Source of the DNA: Acidimicrobiales bacterium mtb01
GTDB lineage: Bacteria > Actinomycetota > Acidimicrobiia > Acidimicrobiales > Ilumatobacteraceae
Assembly: GCA_004379135.1 (NCBI GenBank)
Contig: NBNI01000007.1
Coordinates: 359,501-423,500, forward strand
Length of the DNA stretch: 64,000 nt
Direction: 5' to 3'
In this document: positions 9,132 through 19,815 of the stretch, piece by piece
Layout: every line of letters begins with the position of its first letter
Numbering within the stretch: position 1 is the stretch's first letter
Notes under the pieces: generated by a model
What the model saw: only the letters and a program-made list of their open reading frames with translations
Database searches by the model: none
What the model was told of the DNA's origin: nothing
Program-made: the position numbers and the translations under genes

Positions 9132-9878
9132 GTGTCGACTGCCGTGGTGCTCCCCACGTACAACGAGAGCGAGAACATCGAACGCATGCTTCGAAGCCTG
9201 CGCCGCGTCGTTCCCGACGCCACGATCATGGTGATCGACGACAACTCTCCCGACGGAACCGGACGGATCGCCGAGTCGGTGGCGACCGAATTGGGGGGTG
9301 TGCGGGTGGTGCACCGAGCGGGCAAGAACGGGCTCGGCAGCGCGTATCGCCACGGGTTCGGGCTGGCCATCGACGAGGCATTCGACGCCGTGGTGTCGAT
9401 GGACTGCGACTTCTCGCACGATCCCGACGTGATCCCGATCATGCTGAGATCGCTCGACGAGGGGGCCGACGCCGTGGTGGGTTCGCGCTACGTGCGTGGA
9501 GGCGGCACCAAGGACTGGCCACTGCACCGTCGATTGCTGTCGCGTTGGGGCAACTTGTACACCGGCTTCGTGCTCGGCGTGAAGGTGCGCGATTGCACCT
9601 CGGGCTTCCGGGCCTACCGCGGCTCGGCACTGGCGGCGATCGACCCACGCACCACGCGAGCCGAGGGATACGCCTTCCTCACCGAACTGGTGGTTCGGCT
9701 GTCGCGACGCGGGTCGCGGATCGTCGAAGTGCCGATTCTCTTCGTCGACCGGCAATACGGCACGTCGAAGATGTCGGGTCGGATCATCGCCGAATCCATG
9801 ATCCTGGTGACCCGATGGGGAATCGGCGATCGTTGGCGCCGATTGCGCGGGACGGGTCGAACTAGCGCGAATTCTTGA
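9132..9878 (+). CDS. Polyprenol-phosphate mannose synthase-like glycosyltransferase (GT2)
   Basis: This is a 248-residue GT2 protein resembling Ppm1/DPM1. It has [13 protein letters not shown] at the N-terminus, the nucleotide-binding [11 protein letters not shown], the metal-binding [18 protein letters not shown], the SGFRAY motif and the C-terminal QYGTSKMSG characteristic of dolichol/polyprenol-phosphate mannose synthases. It would make polyprenyl-phospho-mannose from GDP-mannose at the inner membrane face, supplying membrane mannosyltransferases such as the PIG-V-like protein at 14.6-15.8 kb. No C-terminal membrane segment is present. The GTG is 11 bases after the upstream stop. The 3' end overlaps the convergent GT2 gene by 17 bases. 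Confidence 0.85.
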   Translation: MSTAVVLPTYNESENIERMLRSLRRVVPDATIMVIDDNSPDGTGRIAESVATELGGVRVVHRAGKNGLGSAYRHGFGLAIDEAFDAVVSMDCDFSHDPDVIPIMLRSLDEGADAVVGSRYVRGGGTKDWPLHRRLLSRWGNLYTGFVLGVKVRDCTSGFRAYRGSALAAIDPRTTRAEGYAFLTELVVRLSRRGSRIVEVPILFVDRQYGTSKMSGRIIAESMILVTRWGIGDRWRRLRGTGRTSANS

Positions 9879-10605
9879 TGGATTCGACGCGACCGAGCAC
9901 GTTCGAGCCGATCTCGGAGTAGCGCACGATGCAGTACACGGCTCGAACACCGTCGCGCCAGCCGATCTTCTTGCCTTCGGCGTAGGTGCGGCCGGAGTAG
10001 GAGATGCCGACCTCGTAGATGCGGTACTGCCCGCGTGCGAGCTTGGCCGTGATCTCGGGTTCGAAGCCGAAGCGATCTTCTTCGATGGTGATCGACTGGA
10101 TGACCGTGCGTCGGAAGCACTTGTAGCAGGTCTCCATGTCGGTGAGGTTGAGGTCGGTGAACATGTTCGACATCAAAGTGAGGAACTTGTTCCCCATGCT
10201 GTGCCAGAAGTAGAGGACGCGGTGCGGACGGCCCGACAGGAATCGTGATCCGAACACCACGTCGGCGCGATCGTCGAGCAGTGGTTCGAGCAGAACTCCG
10301 TACTCGCCCGGGTCGTACTCGAGGTCGGCATCCTGGACGATCACGAAGTCGGAAGTGGCCCGCGTGAAACCGGTGCGCAGCGCGGCGCCCTTGCCCTGAT
10401 TGCGCTCGTGGAGAACGACGGTCACGCGCGAGTCGGTGATTCCGGCGAGGATGTCACGCGAGCGATCGGAGGATCCGTCGTCGACCACGACGATCTCGGC
10501 CACCCAGGGTGACGCCAGGACCTGGTCGACCAAGGTCTTGATGGTGGCCTCTTCGTTGTAGCAGGGGACCACGACCGAGAGGCAGGGGAACGGTTGCGCG
10601 CTCAC
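9862..10605 (-). CDS. Glycosyltransferase family 2, polyprenyl-phosphate-glycose synthase type
   Basis: This is a 247-residue GT2 protein. Visible motifs are [24 protein letters not shown], the metal-binding [16 protein letters not shown], and a Cys-rich [10 protein letters not shown]. It belongs to the DPM/DPG-synthase-like branch that transfers hexose from a nucleotide sugar to polyprenyl phosphate. There is no membrane segment, so it probably binds the membrane peripherally. Its GTG start overlaps the stop of the upstream AftD-like gene (GTGA), so it is the last gene of a minus-strand operon of PIG-V-like, AftD-like and GT2 genes. Sugar specificity is not evident. Confidence 0.85.
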   Translation of the reverse strand: MSAQPFPCLSVVVPCYNEEATIKTLVDQVLASPWVAEIVVVDDGSSDRSRDILAGITDSRVTVVLHERNQGKGAALRTGFTRATSDFVIVQDADLEYDPGEYGVLLEPLLDDRADVVFGSRFLSGRPHRVLYFWHSMGNKFLTLMSNMFTDLNLTDMETCYKCFRRTVIQSITIEEDRFGFEPEITAKLARGQYRIYEVGISYSGRTYAEGKKIGWRDGVRAVYCIVRYSEIGSNVLGRVESIKNSR

Positions 10606-13600
10606 GACCCACGTACTCTACGGCTTGGCGCGTCGACGTTCGACTGTCCCCACCATCCCATGGTCACGAGAACGAGACCGACAAGGGCGGGTCGATGTGC
10701 TCGCCGGAAGACCGAGGGCCAGCCGAAGCCCGGATCGGCGCCGGTTCGGATCTGTTGGGCGATCACGAACAGACCGGCCAGCACGATGAGCGCGACGCCG
10801 ATTCGCCGGGCCCAGACGCCGAAACTCCGGCGAACCAGGATCAGCGGAATCAGTGCCCACGACGGGCCGATCACGATCGCCGTGATCGCGGTGGCGGCCA
10901 ACGCCGACCGCCGAGGGTTCGATTCCCCCGCGACGACGATGTTCGCGGACGTCGCTTCAGCCGGGTCGTTGCGGCGACGCAACGACCAGACGAGGCACGC
11001 GAAGCAGGCCAGCAACGTCAGTAGGGAGATGATGAGGCCGATCCAGAGCGTGCGTTGCGGCGACCAGGAGGCGTCGACGGTTCTCGCTCCATCGGAGGGT
11101 TCGAGCCACCACGTGGTGCGACCGCCGCCCGATGCGATGGGTGCACCGATGGACGAACCATCGATCGAGGCCGACCAGCCGGTGTTCCAGCCGTCGCGCG
11201 TCTCGAGCCAGCACCCGTCGGGACAGGGCGGAATGGTGAAAGTGCGCGAGGCGCGACTGGCCTCGGTCTCGACGTTCGTCGTCGAAGCTGTCGGTGTCGT
11301 CGGAGTCGTCGCGACGACTGGGAAACGAGCCTCGGTCGATCGCAGCACGAGTCGGTCGATGTGCCAACCGGTTTCGTCGCCGGGACGAACCTCGAGTCGA
11401 TGATCGCCGGTCGCGAGAGGAATCGACTCGTCACAGGGCCGAGCCGCGAGCGGTCGACCGGCGAGGACGTCGCCCAGGGATCCTTCCAGGCCGAGTGAGA
11501 CCGTCCGACCATCGAGTCGGATCAAGTCGTCGCGGCAGTCGACGGTGAACGACATGTCGGGATCGATCGTGGCCGACCCGTCGATCTCGACGATGCCGAC
11601 CGGTGGGGTCATGACGTTTCCGGTTCGAGCATCGCGACGAGGTGCGATCGCGGTTGCCTTCGGCGTGAGGGTGATGCTCGTCGCGCCGGCCGGAATCACG
11701 ATCCGGAACTCTCCACCAGTGAGATCCTCGGCCGAGACCTCGGCCCCGTCGACTCGGGCGCGCAACGCGGCACCGTCGCTCGCGGTGAGTCGAACCATCA
11801 GATCGCCGTCCACGACCGGAACGGTGAGCGAGGGATCCGGGTCGTCCACCGACGGATACCAGGCCGTGCGCGAATCGCCGTCGATCGCGTGCCAGGGGAG
11901 GACCGCGCGCGACAGCACGCTGCTCGCCTCGAGATCGGGGAGCAACTCCGACGCAACGGCGTCGACGCGCACCGTGGCCTCGATCGAGATCGATTCGTCG
12001 CGGGGAGAATCGAACGCTCGTCGGATGGCCGTTTCCGGATCGCGGCGCCACGGGTCGACGGAATCGGCGGTGAGGCGCGTGAAGATCCAACTGGTGGGAG
12101 CGGTGTACCGCGGCAACGAGGTCGTACGAGGAACCCGGACGAATTCGGCGCGACTCCGGTCGGGAGGAACCATCTCGGCCCAGCCGACCGCGTCGTCGCC
12201 ATCGGTCGTCACGTCTTCGATGCGCACGTCGACACGACGTCCGGGCGGGTCGAGTTCGATCCGTGGCGTTCCGCTCAGGTCGTGGGAGAGCCATCGTCCG
12301 CCATCCACCCGCACCGACACGCGGGTGATGCGCCGATCGGATTCGGCCGGCACGAGTTCGAGCGCATCGAGCGGATCGCGAGCATCGAGTGTGATGATCT
12401 GACCGCGCGGGTCGCGTCGTTCACCCACCGTCCACGCGGTGCCGCGGTCGCCGTCGATCGCCATGGACGGACGGACCTCGGGTCGATACGTCAGATCCCA
12501 GCCGTAGGCGGTGGCACGGGCGGTGAGATCGGATGGCTCGATGATCGACTGGTCGTCGCTCGTCTGGTCGGGGAAGACCGGCAGTCGTTGGTCGAAGACG
12601 TCGATCGACGAGTTCACACCGGTGAGCGGTTCGGTCGCTCCCCACACCTCCTGCGAACTGCGCCAGTGGTGCGCCCGACGACGGTTCGAGTCGGTGACCA
12701 CGACGTCGGGGGCCGATGCGAGTGCTCGTTCGAGTGATCGGTCGTCGAGGGCGGCCACGGCGAGCACCGGCTCGTCCACGAGCGCCGCGATGTCGACGAG
12801 ACCCGTTCCGTCGGCCAGCACGACAGTCGGGTTCTCGATCGTGCGGTCGGCCGCGTTCGCGCCGTCCACCGCGTAGAGGCTGATCTCGGGCAGCGGTGTC
12901 GGAGGGAAGAGCGCGTCCTCGGCCGACCAGAACGGACTGGTGTTCGTCGCGGGTGATCCGAAGTCGGCGAGGTGCGAGAGTCCGGCTGCTCGGTCGAGTG
13001 CGAACGATGCGTTGCGCGCCGGCGAGACCGTTCCGAACCGCTCGTACTGATGCGAGTTCACGACCATCACCGTGTCGGCGCCGAGCAAACGGGCGACTGG
13101 TGCGATCGCGGCCGGATCGATGTCACCGTTCTGGAACGCGTCGTCGAGCGCGTAGAGAAGATCCATGTGCGGGGCACTGCCGAGGGGCAGCCAGTCGCGG
13201 CTGAGGAATCGCTTGTTGGTGAGACCGGGAAGGATCGGGTCGACGGTGTAGCCCCAGCGGTACGCGGCCGACTCGATCCCCGGAACCAACAGCACCGACC
13301 CGGTGTATCCGGCGTCGAGGCGCGCATCGAGATAGTCGGCGGCTTCCTGCCAGGCCGTCGGAACGTCGTTCGGCCGCTCCATCACCGGGTCGACGAGTCG
13401 GCCGCCCACGAGGGCGGGAAGATTGACGACGGCGATCACGAGGGCGAACGCCGGCGCCACGAGGTGTGGTCGAGAGCGACGACGCGCCAGCCGTTCGATC
13501 GAGAGTCCGGCCCCGATCGCGAGGGCGAGGACCACGAGCGGCACGGCTCGGGTGGATGAACGCAGCGCCAGACTGAGCGCACTGGTGGGGTTGTCGGCGG

Positions 13601-14624
13601 CGAGGCTCCACAGCGGCGATGGGTCGTCGAACGGATGCGCGCCGATCGCGAGCACGGCGCCGACCAGGAGCATGGCGACGAGGGGGCGACGCACTTCGGT
13701 TCGAAGCCAGCGCAGACCGCGCAATCCGAGGGCGACGACGGCGAACCCGGCGACGATCACCGCCAGGTTGCCCATGTACGGCGTGGCGGCAGAAGTGAGC
13801 GCGACCACGTGAGTGCGGTCGTAGAAGAGCCAGTAACCGAGTCCGCGCAGCACCTCGATCGAGCTGGATGTGGCCGCGGTGGAAACGAGCGTCTCGCTGT
13901 ACGAGAGAACCGCGGCACCGTGAGCGCCCTGCACGCGCAGTCCGGCCATCCACCACGCACTCGCGCCGAGCCCGACGGCCCCCAGGATCGTCAGCGTGGA
14001 CGCGATTCGCCGCCACGACTGGCCGCGTGACGCCGCCACGAACCAGATGATCGGAGCCGGTGCGATCATCAGAAGAGCGGTGGCGTTCAGCCCGCCCGTC
14101 GACGCGATCAGCACGCCGAACAAGCCGATGAAGCGAGGGTCGCGCCGCTCGGCGATGCGGATGGTGACTCCGATCAGCCAACCGAGGAGTGCCCACGGGA
14201 GCAGGAGTGCCGACGTTCGGGAGATGTAGGGGAGCACGTAGGGAGAGAGTTGGTACAGGATCGCGGCGCACAGACCGGCGGTGGCTGACAGGCGCAGGAT
14301 TCGCGCCAGCCACAGAACCCCCAGCCCGGCGAGCAGCAGAAGCGAACCGGTCCAGAGGCGATGGGCGATCCAGTCGGGAACGCCGAGCCGATCGAACAAC
14401 GCGTAGAAAGGGCCGGACGGCCAGAGGTAGCCCACGTTCTGATGCGGAACCCACCCGCCGAGTTGGCGACCGTCCCACGACCAGATCGAGTCGGAGATCA
14501 AGCGGCCGGGATCGAGGTAGAGATACAACTTGGTGTCGCCGGGTACGCGACCCGGCGCGCTCGCCAGCAACGGGATGTAGGCGAGGGCGGCCAGAAGAGA
14601 GATCCGGCGCACTCGTTCGCTCAA
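10602..14624 (-). CDS. aftD: AftD-like alpha-(1->3)-arabinofuranosyltransferase
   Basis: This is a 1340-residue membrane enzyme. The N-terminus after the first helix reads [20 protein letters not shown] then [16 protein letters not shown], the signature of the mycobacterial AftD/DUF3367 family, followed by about ten membrane helices to residue about 430. A large extracytoplasmic part contains two discoidin/CBM-like repeats centred on [10 protein letters not shown] and [10 protein letters not shown]. The C-terminus has about four more helices ([17 protein letters not shown] and after). AftD adds branching alpha-1,3-arabinofuranose from decaprenyl-phospho-arabinose, the product of the DprE pair found 9 kb upstream. 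TTG at 14624 is chosen because it overlaps the upstream stop (TTGA). GTG at 14612 is the alternative start. Confidence 0.82.
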   Translation of the reverse strand: MSERVRRISLLAALAYIPLLASAPGRVPGDTKLYLYLDPGRLISDSIWSWDGRQLGGWVPHQNVGYLWPSGPFYALFDRLGVPDWIAHRLWTGSLLLLAGLGVLWLARILRLSATAGLCAAILYQLSPYVLPYISRTSALLLPWALLGWLIGVTIRIAERRDPRFIGLFGVLIASTGGLNATALLMIAPAPIIWFVAASRGQSWRRIASTLTILGAVGLGASAWWMAGLRVQGAHGAAVLSYSETLVSTAATSSSIEVLRGLGYWLFYDRTHVVALTSAATPYMGNLAVIVAGFAVVALGLRGLRWLRTEVRRPLVAMLLVGAVLAIGAHPFDDPSPLWSLAADNPTSALSLALRSSTRAVPLVVLALAIGAGLSIERLARRRSRPHLVAPAFALVIAVVNLPALVGGRLVDPVMERPNDVPTAWQEAADYLDARLDAGYTGSVLLVPGIESAAYRWGYTVDPILPGLTNKRFLSRDWLPLGSAPHMDLLYALDDAFQNGDIDPAAIAPVARLLGADTVMVVNSHQYERFGTVSPARNASFALDRAAGLSHLADFGSPATNTSPFWSAEDALFPPTPLPEISLYAVDGANAADRTIENPTVVLADGTGLVDIAALVDEPVLAVAALDDRSLERALASAPDVVVTDSNRRRAHHWRSSQEVWGATEPLTGVNSSIDVFDQRLPVFPDQTSDDQSIIEPSDLTARATAYGWDLTYRPEVRPSMAIDGDRGTAWTVGERRDPRGQIITLDARDPLDALELVPAESDRRITRVSVRVDGGRWLSHDLSGTPRIELDPPGRRVDVRIEDVTTDGDDAVGWAEMVPPDRSRAEFVRVPRTTSLPRYTAPTSWIFTRLTADSVDPWRRDPETAIRRAFDSPRDESISIEATVRVDAVASELLPDLEASSVLSRAVLPWHAIDGDSRTAWYPSVDDPDPSLTVPVVDGDLMVRLTASDGAALRARVDGAEVSAEDLTGGEFRIVIPAGATSITLTPKATAIAPRRDARTGNVMTPPVGIVEIDGSATIDPDMSFTVDCRDDLIRLDGRTVSLGLEGSLGDVLAGRPLAARPCDESIPLATGDHRLEVRPGDETGWHIDRLVLRSTEARFPVVATTPTTPTASTTNVETEASRASRTFTIPPCPDGCWLETRDGWNTGWSASIDGSSIGAPIASGGGRTTWWLEPSDGARTVDASWSPQRTLWIGLIISLLTLLACFACLVWSLRRRNDPAEATSANIVVAGESNPRRSALAATAITAIVIGPSWALIPLILVRRSFGVWARRIGVALIVLAGLFVIAQQIRTGADPGFGWPSVFRRAHRPALVGLVLVTMGWWGQSNVDAPSRRVRGS

Positions 14625-15844
14625 GGGATCGCTCCGTACACGCCGTACAACGCAGTCAGCGCCACCAGCCCGGCGCCCGACGTGGCCATCACGTACGGCC
14701 ACCAGTGTTTGCGCTTGTCGCTCTCGAGCCAGAGGGCGGCGACGATCACGAGCGGAAACGCGGTGAACAAGAAACGCGGACGTGCGGTCACGGTCGCGGG
14801 AAGGAGCATGAGCGCCACGATCACGGCGCTGTATGCGGCGGCAATGGGCGGCAGACCTCGTTTCCAGGCGACCCAGACGAGGAGGAAGGTGCACAGGAAC
14901 GACACCGCCGTGATGAGGTCGGTCGGCGACGTGAGCGGTTTCGTGAAGGCCTCGAGCGTGTTGCGAATGGCGGTGAGGCCGAACGACGCTCCCTCCTTCC
15001 AGGCTTCGCCCTGCACGCGGAACCAGACGCGGGACTCGCCGGTGTGGCGATCGATCCACCACTGGAAGAAGAGGAAGCCGGTGGGAGCGAGCAGCGGCGC
15101 GATCAGCGACGACCACTGGCGTTTGGTTCTGATCGCGATGACCGAAGCGATCGCACAGGCCGCGACCACCGCGATGCCATTGGGTCTGGTCGTGGTCGCC
15201 AACGCGGCCAAGACTCCGGCCAGTAGCCATCGCTCGCGGGTGAGTGCCAACAGGCAAGCGGCGGCCAGGACGAGCAGGAGAGCCTCGCTGTACGCGAACG
15301 ACAGGACGAAACTGCCGGGGAAGATGGCGGTGAGCACCATGGCCATGCGCGCGTGCTCGGCGCCGAACCAGGCCCGGGTGAGCAGACCGACCAGGACGAT
15401 GAACACCGCACCGAGAACGAGATTGAGGAACAGAGCGGCGAAGGTGTCGCCGCCGGGCAGGACGCGGTCGACGGCGCGCACCAGACCGGGGTAGGCCGGG
15501 AAGAAGGCGACCCGGGCTTCGGGGTCGTCGTAGGTGATGCCGTCGGGGACGAACGACGGGTATCCGCGGCGGACGATCCGCATGTACCAGATGCCATCCC
15601 ACGACGTGAGCACGTCGAGGATCATCGACCCGGCCGAACGGGGCAGCACCGCTTCGCGGGCGTGCGGATCGGGTTTGGCGAAGTAGCCCCAGATCAGTCG
15701 CTCGCGGATCTTGTTGTCGTCGGCTCGGAGTTCGGCCCCGACGATGGCGGCACCGGCGATCACGCAGATGCGCGAGACGACGTAGGCGATGGCGGCGTGC
15801 CGGAGGGCCAGTCGCCAGACGAGAGAGTCGCGCGAATCGTTCAT
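14621..15844 (-). CDS. PIG-V-like membrane mannosyltransferase
   Basis: This is a 407-residue polytopic membrane protein. The first luminal/periplasmic loop has LTSWDGIWYMRIVRRGYPS, and further on VAFFPAYPGLVRAVDRVLP, the two hallmark motifs of the PIG-V/GPI mannosyltransferase II family. About eight hydrophobic helices follow. These enzymes take mannose from polyprenyl-phospho-mannose, which the nearby Ppm-like GT2 could make. The ATG at 15844 starts a three-gene minus-strand operon with the AftD-like and GT2 genes, linked by TTGA and GTGA overlaps. The acceptor is unknown. A lipoglycan or glycoprotein is plausible. Confidence 0.85.
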   Translation of the reverse strand: MNDSRDSLVWRLALRHAAIAYVVSRICVIAGAAIVGAELRADDNKIRERLIWGYFAKPDPHAREAVLPRSAGSMILDVLTSWDGIWYMRIVRRGYPSFVPDGITYDDPEARVAFFPAYPGLVRAVDRVLPGGDTFAALFLNLVLGAVFIVLVGLLTRAWFGAEHARMAMVLTAIFPGSFVLSFAYSEALLLVLAAACLLALTRERWLLAGVLAALATTTRPNGIAVVAACAIASVIAIRTKRQWSSLIAPLLAPTGFLFFQWWIDRHTGESRVWFRVQGEAWKEGASFGLTAIRNTLEAFTKPLTSPTDLITAVSFLCTFLLVWVAWKRGLPPIAAAYSAVIVALMLLPATVTARPRFLFTAFPLVIVAALWLESDKRKHWWPYVMATSGAGLVALTALYGVYGAIP

Positions 15845-15909
15845 GGGTCGGCCGGCCGAAGCGAGCAAGGAGACGCTAACACGATGCGTTGGGAGGGCTC
15901 GGGGAAGGC

Positions 15910-15915
15910 CAAACT
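15910..15915 (+). promoter_or_regulatory. Possible -10 hexamer (CAAACT), leaderless start for the enoyl-CoA hydratase gene
   Basis: A weak hexamer exactly 6 bases before the ATG at 15922. It agrees with the position of stronger -10 elements elsewhere in the window, but its first base is C rather than T. Confidence 0.3.
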
Positions 15916-15921
15916 GCGGAG

Positions 15922-16728
15922 ATGAGCTCTGTGATCGCGGTGGAAAAGCCCCAGCCCGGCGTCGAAGTCCTGCGTCTGAACCGGCCCGACCGGCTGAACG
16001 CCCTGACATCCGAACTCGTGAGCGACTTGCACGCGCACCTCGATCGCATCGCGATCGATCCCGATTGTCGCGTGGTGATCCTCACCGGTGCGGGGCGCGG
16101 CTTTTGCGCGGGTCTCGATCTCACCGGGTACGGCGACCCGCCGCACTCGGCGCACCTCGGCCCCACGCAGCGCGGGCTGGCCACGCAGAAACACATCGCG
16201 AGTCTCGTCACGCACATGCGGGCGTTGCCGCAACCCATCATCGCGGCGGTGAACGGCGCCGCCGCCGGCGGTGGATTGGCCCTGGTGCTCGCGAGCGACA
16301 TCCGTCTGGGCGGTCAGTCGTCGAAGTTCAATGTCGCATTCGTGCGTATCGGCTTCTCGGCCTGTGACATCGGTACGTCCTGGTTGCTCCCGCGCATCGT
16401 GGGCGCGTCCCGAGCGCAAGAACTCATGCTGACCGGGCGCATCTTCGACTCGGCCGAAGCGCTTCGCATCGGCCTGCTGGTCGACGTGGTGGCCGACGAT
16501 CAGTTGATGTCGGCGGCTCTGGCCAAGGCCGACCAGGTCATCGCCAACACGCCGTTCGGAGTGTCGCTCACGAAAGAGGCGATGTGGTCGGCCCTGGAGA
16601 TCCCGGGTATGCAGGCGGCGATCGACCTGGAGAACCGTCAGCAGATCATGTCGTCGCACACCGACGACGCCCGCGAAGCCATGCGCGCCTTCATGGAGAA
16701 GCGCGCGCCCGATTTCAAGTACCGGTAG
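15922..16728 (+). CDS. Enoyl-CoA hydratase/isomerase family protein
   Basis: This is a 268-residue crotonase-fold enzyme. The oxyanion-hole segments are AGRGFCAGLDL (near residue 65) and AAVNGAAAGGGLALVLASDIRL (near residue 115), as in enoyl-CoA hydratases. Residues needed for hydratase activity are only partly conserved across the family, so the exact reaction (hydration, isomerisation or hydrolysis) is open. It stands alone between the divergent PIG-V-like operon and the convergent opp operon, whose last gene overlaps it by 14 bases. ATG at 15922 is chosen because homology starts there. Confidence 0.85.
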   Translation: MSSVIAVEKPQPGVEVLRLNRPDRLNALTSELVSDLHAHLDRIAIDPDCRVVILTGAGRGFCAGLDLTGYGDPPHSAHLGPTQRGLATQKHIASLVTHMRALPQPIIAAVNGAAAGGGLALVLASDIRLGGQSSKFNVAFVRIGFSACDIGTSWLLPRIVGASRAQELMLTGRIFDSAEALRIGLLVDVVADDQLMSAALAKADQVIANTPFGVSLTKEAMWSALEIPGMQAAIDLENRQQIMSSHTDDAREAMRAFMEKRAPDFKYR

Positions 16729-17740
16729 TGCGAACCGTCACCGGGGCTTCGCCGCCGTGGATCGGATGATGGCAGGCCACGAAGTGGTTGGGTGCGATCT
16801 CGCGGATCTGCGGCTCCTCGGTGCGGCAGCGATCGGTCGCGGCCGGACAACGCGGATTGAAGCGACAACCCGGTGGCGGCAATACCGGCGAGGGCGGTTC
16901 GCCCTCCACGCGGTGCGACGCGACGGTGACGGTCGGATCGGCCACGGGGATGCTCGACAGGAGCACGTTGGTGTAGTGGTGAGCCGGCGCGCGGTAGAGG
17001 TCGTCGCTCGGAGCGATCTCGCACATCTTGCCGAGATACATCACGGCCACGCGATCGCTGATGTTCTTCACCACGGCCAGGTCGTGGGCGATGAACATGA
17101 GGGTGAGGCTGTAGTCGCGTTTGAGGTCCTCCAGCAGGTTGAGCACCTGCGCCTGGACGCTCACGTCGAGAGCCGACACGGGTTCGTCGCAGATGATCAT
17201 CTTCGGCTCGAGAACGAGAGCGCGGGCGATGCTGATTCGTTGGCACTGGCCGCCGCTGAACTGGTAGGGGCGGCGGTCGGCGGCCACGGCGGGATCGATG
17301 CCGACATCCTCGAGCACCTTGTTCACTCGAGCGAGGCGCTCCTCCTTGGTGCCGACCTTCCAGATGTTGAGCGGTTCGAGGACGATGTCGCGCACGCTGC
17401 GGCGCGGATTGAGCGACGAAATTGGGTCCTGGAAGATCATCTGAATGTTGGTGCGTAGGCGACGAATCGTCTCGGCGTCGGCCTGCATCAGGTTCTGGCC
17501 GTCGAAGGTCACGTCGCCGCTCTTGGGGCGCGGAATCTGCATGATGGCGCGTCCGGTGGTGCTCTTGCCGCAACCGGATTCGCCCACGATGCCGAGGGTC
17601 TCGCCCTTCTGCGCATCGAACGAGATCCCCGACACGGCGTTGACCTTGAGTCCGGTGCGACCGACGGGGAACTCGACGACGAGATCACGCACCGAGAGGA
17701 GCGCATCGGGGCGCAGGTGTGCTTGCCCGGTTCCGGCCAT
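16715..17740 (-). CDS. Dipeptide/oligopeptide ABC transporter ATP-binding protein (OppF/DppF type)
   Basis: This is a 341-residue ATPase. Walker A GESGCGKST, signature SGGQCQRISIARAL and Walker B MIICDEPVSALD are all present. The C-terminal oligopeptide-transporter domain carries the cysteine-rich PPPGCRFNPRCP and TDRC, which may bind an Fe-S cluster as in DppD/DppF. It is the last gene of the minus-strand operon (SBP, two permeases, two ATPases). Its ATG shares one base with the stop of the partner ATPase. Together the two ATPases power import of peptides or a similar substrate. The start at MAGTGQAH is preferred over in-frame upstream codons lying inside the neighbour. Confidence 0.9.
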   Translation of the reverse strand: MAGTGQAHLRPDALLSVRDLVVEFPVGRTGLKVNAVSGISFDAQKGETLGIVGESGCGKSTTGRAIMQIPRPKSGDVTFDGQNLMQADAETIRRLRTNIQMIFQDPISSLNPRRSVRDIVLEPLNIWKVGTKEERLARVNKVLEDVGIDPAVAADRRPYQFSGGQCQRISIARALVLEPKMIICDEPVSALDVSVQAQVLNLLEDLKRDYSLTLMFIAHDLAVVKNISDRVAVMYLGKMCEIAPSDDLYRAPAHHYTNVLLSSIPVADPTVTVASHRVEGEPPSPVLPPPGCRFNPRCPAATDRCRTEEPQIREIAPNHFVACHHPIHGGEAPVTVRTTGT

Positions 17741-18795
17741 CAGCGTCCTCCCGTGCGACGACCGAGCGACACTTGGACCTCGTTCCAACGGTCGGATCCG
17801 ACCGGGTGGTGACAGGCGAAGTAATGGCCGGGTTCGGCTTGCTGCAGTTCGGGTTCGATCGACGTGCACTTGTCGGTGGTGTACGGACAGCGCGGGCTGA
17901 AGCGGCACCCCGTCGGCGGCGAGATCAGATTCGGCGGCCGGCCGCCGATCGTCACCAGTCGGGTATGGCTCGGTTCGTCGAGTTTCGGAATACTCTGGAA
18001 GAGGGCCTCGGTGTAGGGCATCTTCATCTTCGAGAACAAGGTGGCGGTGGGGGCGATCTCGACGATCTTGCCGGCGTACATCACGATGATCTGGTCGGTG
18101 TGGCCGGCTACCACGCCCAAGTCGTGCGTGACGAGGATGAGGGCCATGTTGCGTTCACGGCATTGCTCCTCGATGAGATCGAGGATCTGCGCCTGCACCG
18201 TGACGTCGAGAGCAGTGGTCGGTTCGTCGGCGAACAGGACCGACGGCCCGCAGGCCAAGGCCATGGCGATCATGATTCGCTGGCGCATTCCACCCGACAA
18301 CTCGTGGGCGTACTGCTCGAGGCGTTTTTCGGGTTCGGGGATACCGACGTCCTGGAGCAACTTGAGAACGATCTCTTGGGCGTTCTCACGCGTCGAACCG
18401 AGGTGGATCCGCAATGGCTCGGCTAATTGCTTGCCGATCTTCATGACCGGATTGAGCGAGGTCATCGGATCCTGGAAGATCATCGCCATCTCGGCGCCCC
18501 AGATCTTCTGGCGGTCCTTGAGGCTCATGGTGGTGAGTTCGGTTCCCTCGAACAACACCGACCCGTTTCGAATCACGTTGCGGCGCGGAAGCAGACCCAT
18601 GATCGATCGAGACAGAATCGTCTTGCCGCAGCCCGATTCGCCCACGATGCCGAGTCGCTGGCCATGTTCGAGGCTGAACGACACGCCATCGACCGCGCGG
18701 ACCACACCGCCGGCGGTGACGAAGTGGGTCGCGAGATCCTCGATCTCGAGCAATGTTCCGGTTTCGCGGCGAACCGCCGTCTGCAGCGAGCTCAT
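17740..18795 (-). CDS. Dipeptide/oligopeptide ABC transporter ATP-binding protein (OppD/DppD type)
   Basis: This is a 351-residue ATPase with Walker A GESGCGKT, signature LSGGMRQRIMIAMAL and Walker B VLFADEPTTALD. It has a C-terminal extension with PPTGCRFSPRCPYTTDKC, the Cys-rich oligopeptide-transporter motif. It overlaps the upstream permease gene by 4 bases and the downstream ATPase by 1 base. It would form the heterodimeric motor with the OppF-type protein. Confidence 0.92.
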   Translation of the reverse strand: MSSLQTAVRRETGTLLEIEDLATHFVTAGGVVRAVDGVSFSLEHGQRLGIVGESGCGKTILSRSIMGLLPRRNVIRNGSVLFEGTELTTMSLKDRQKIWGAEMAMIFQDPMTSLNPVMKIGKQLAEPLRIHLGSTRENAQEIVLKLLQDVGIPEPEKRLEQYAHELSGGMRQRIMIAMALACGPSVLFADEPTTALDVTVQAQILDLIEEQCRERNMALILVTHDLGVVAGHTDQIIVMYAGKIVEIAPTATLFSKMKMPYTEALFQSIPKLDEPSHTRLVTIGGRPPNLISPPTGCRFSPRCPYTTDKCTSIEPELQQAEPGHYFACHHPVGSDRWNEVQVSLGRRTGGR

Positions 18796-19811
18796 CCGAT
18801 GGCCTCGCGGATCCGGAACTTCTCGCTGAGTGCATCACCGAGGAGGTTGATGGCGAGAACGGTGAGGAACAGGACGATGGACGGCATGATCGAGATCCAC
18901 CAGGCGGTCTCCAATTTCGCCTGTCCGCCGAAGATCATCGCGCCCCAGGTGGGGGTCGGCGCACTGACCGACAATCCGAGGTATGCCAATGCTCCTTCGG
19001 CCACGATGAGCACGGCCATGCCCGTGATCGCGAAGGTGACCATGGCTGGCATCACGTTGGGGAGGATCTCGCGAAGGATGATGCGACCATTCTTGGCACC
19101 AAGGCTGCGGGCGGCCAACACGAATTCACGTTGTGAGTACACGATCGTGTTGGCACGTACGAGGCGAGCCAAGGGAGGAATCGACAGGATCACCAACGCG
19201 ATGATGATCGGAACGATCGAGCGCGACTTGGCCTCGCTGGTGGTGCCGCTGTCGAAGAACCCGACGATGAAGATGGCGAGGAGCAGGGCCGGGAACGCCA
19301 GGAAGATGTTCATGATCGTGTCGATCACCTTGTCGACCTTCTTTCCGACGTAGCCGGCTATCAGACCGAGGGCTCCACCGATGAGGATGCCGAAGATGAT
19401 CGACATGGCTCCGATGAGGAGCGAGTTGCGCGCGCCGAACATGGTGCGGCTGAAGATGTCGAATCCGTTGGTGTCGGTTCCGAAGACTCCGAAACGCTCA
19501 GGCGCGCCGCCGACCACTGGTCGAGTGGTGTCGGAGAAGAAGGCCCAACTGGGGGGACGCTCCGACAGGAGCGGGTTGGTGTCGAGGTGAGTGGTGCACA
19601 ACTTCTCGTTCGAGAACTGCGAGCACGAGTGGTTCACGTAGGGGAGCCAGGAGGCGCCGATCGCCGTGAAGACGATGAAGACAAGCCAGGCAGCCGAGAT
19701 CCACTTGGTGATGCGCCCGCGTCGACGGAATTTCCTGGGTGCCGACGGTTCGTCGTGGGGAAGGGCCACAGCGGTCGAATCGGTCGTGGTATTGGTTGCG
19801 ATGTCGGTCAC
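18792..19811 (-). CDS. Dipeptide/oligopeptide ABC transporter permease (DppC/OppC type)
   Basis: This is a 339-residue inner-membrane permease. An N-terminal cytosolic tail is followed by helix 1 (WISAAWLVFIVFTAIGASWL), a periplasmic loop, then five helices. The EAA-like cytoplasmic coupling loop is visible around AARSLGAKNGRIILREILPNVMP. It pairs with the DppB-type permease 4 bases upstream. The GTG start at 19811 gives MTDIATNTT. It forms the translocation pore of the peptide importer. Confidence 0.9.
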   Translation of the reverse strand: MTDIATNTTTDSTAVALPHDEPSAPRKFRRRGRITKWISAAWLVFIVFTAIGASWLPYVNHSCSQFSNEKLCTTHLDTNPLLSERPPSWAFFSDTTRPVVGGAPERFGVFGTDTNGFDIFSRTMFGARNSLLIGAMSIIFGILIGGALGLIAGYVGKKVDKVIDTIMNIFLAFPALLLAIFIVGFFDSGTTSEAKSRSIVPIIIALVILSIPPLARLVRANTIVYSQREFVLAARSLGAKNGRIILREILPNVMPAMVTFAITGMAVLIVAEGALAYLGLSVSAPTPTWGAMIFGGQAKLETAWWISIMPSIVLFLTVLAINLLGDALSEKFRIREAIG

Positions 19812-19815
19812 GGGC

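Noticed and set aside
14625-15602. Extension of the AftD-like protein upstream of 14624
   Set aside because: The added frame is antisense-like Arg-rich sequence overlapping the PIG-V-like gene in another frame. The family N-terminus begins just after 14624.
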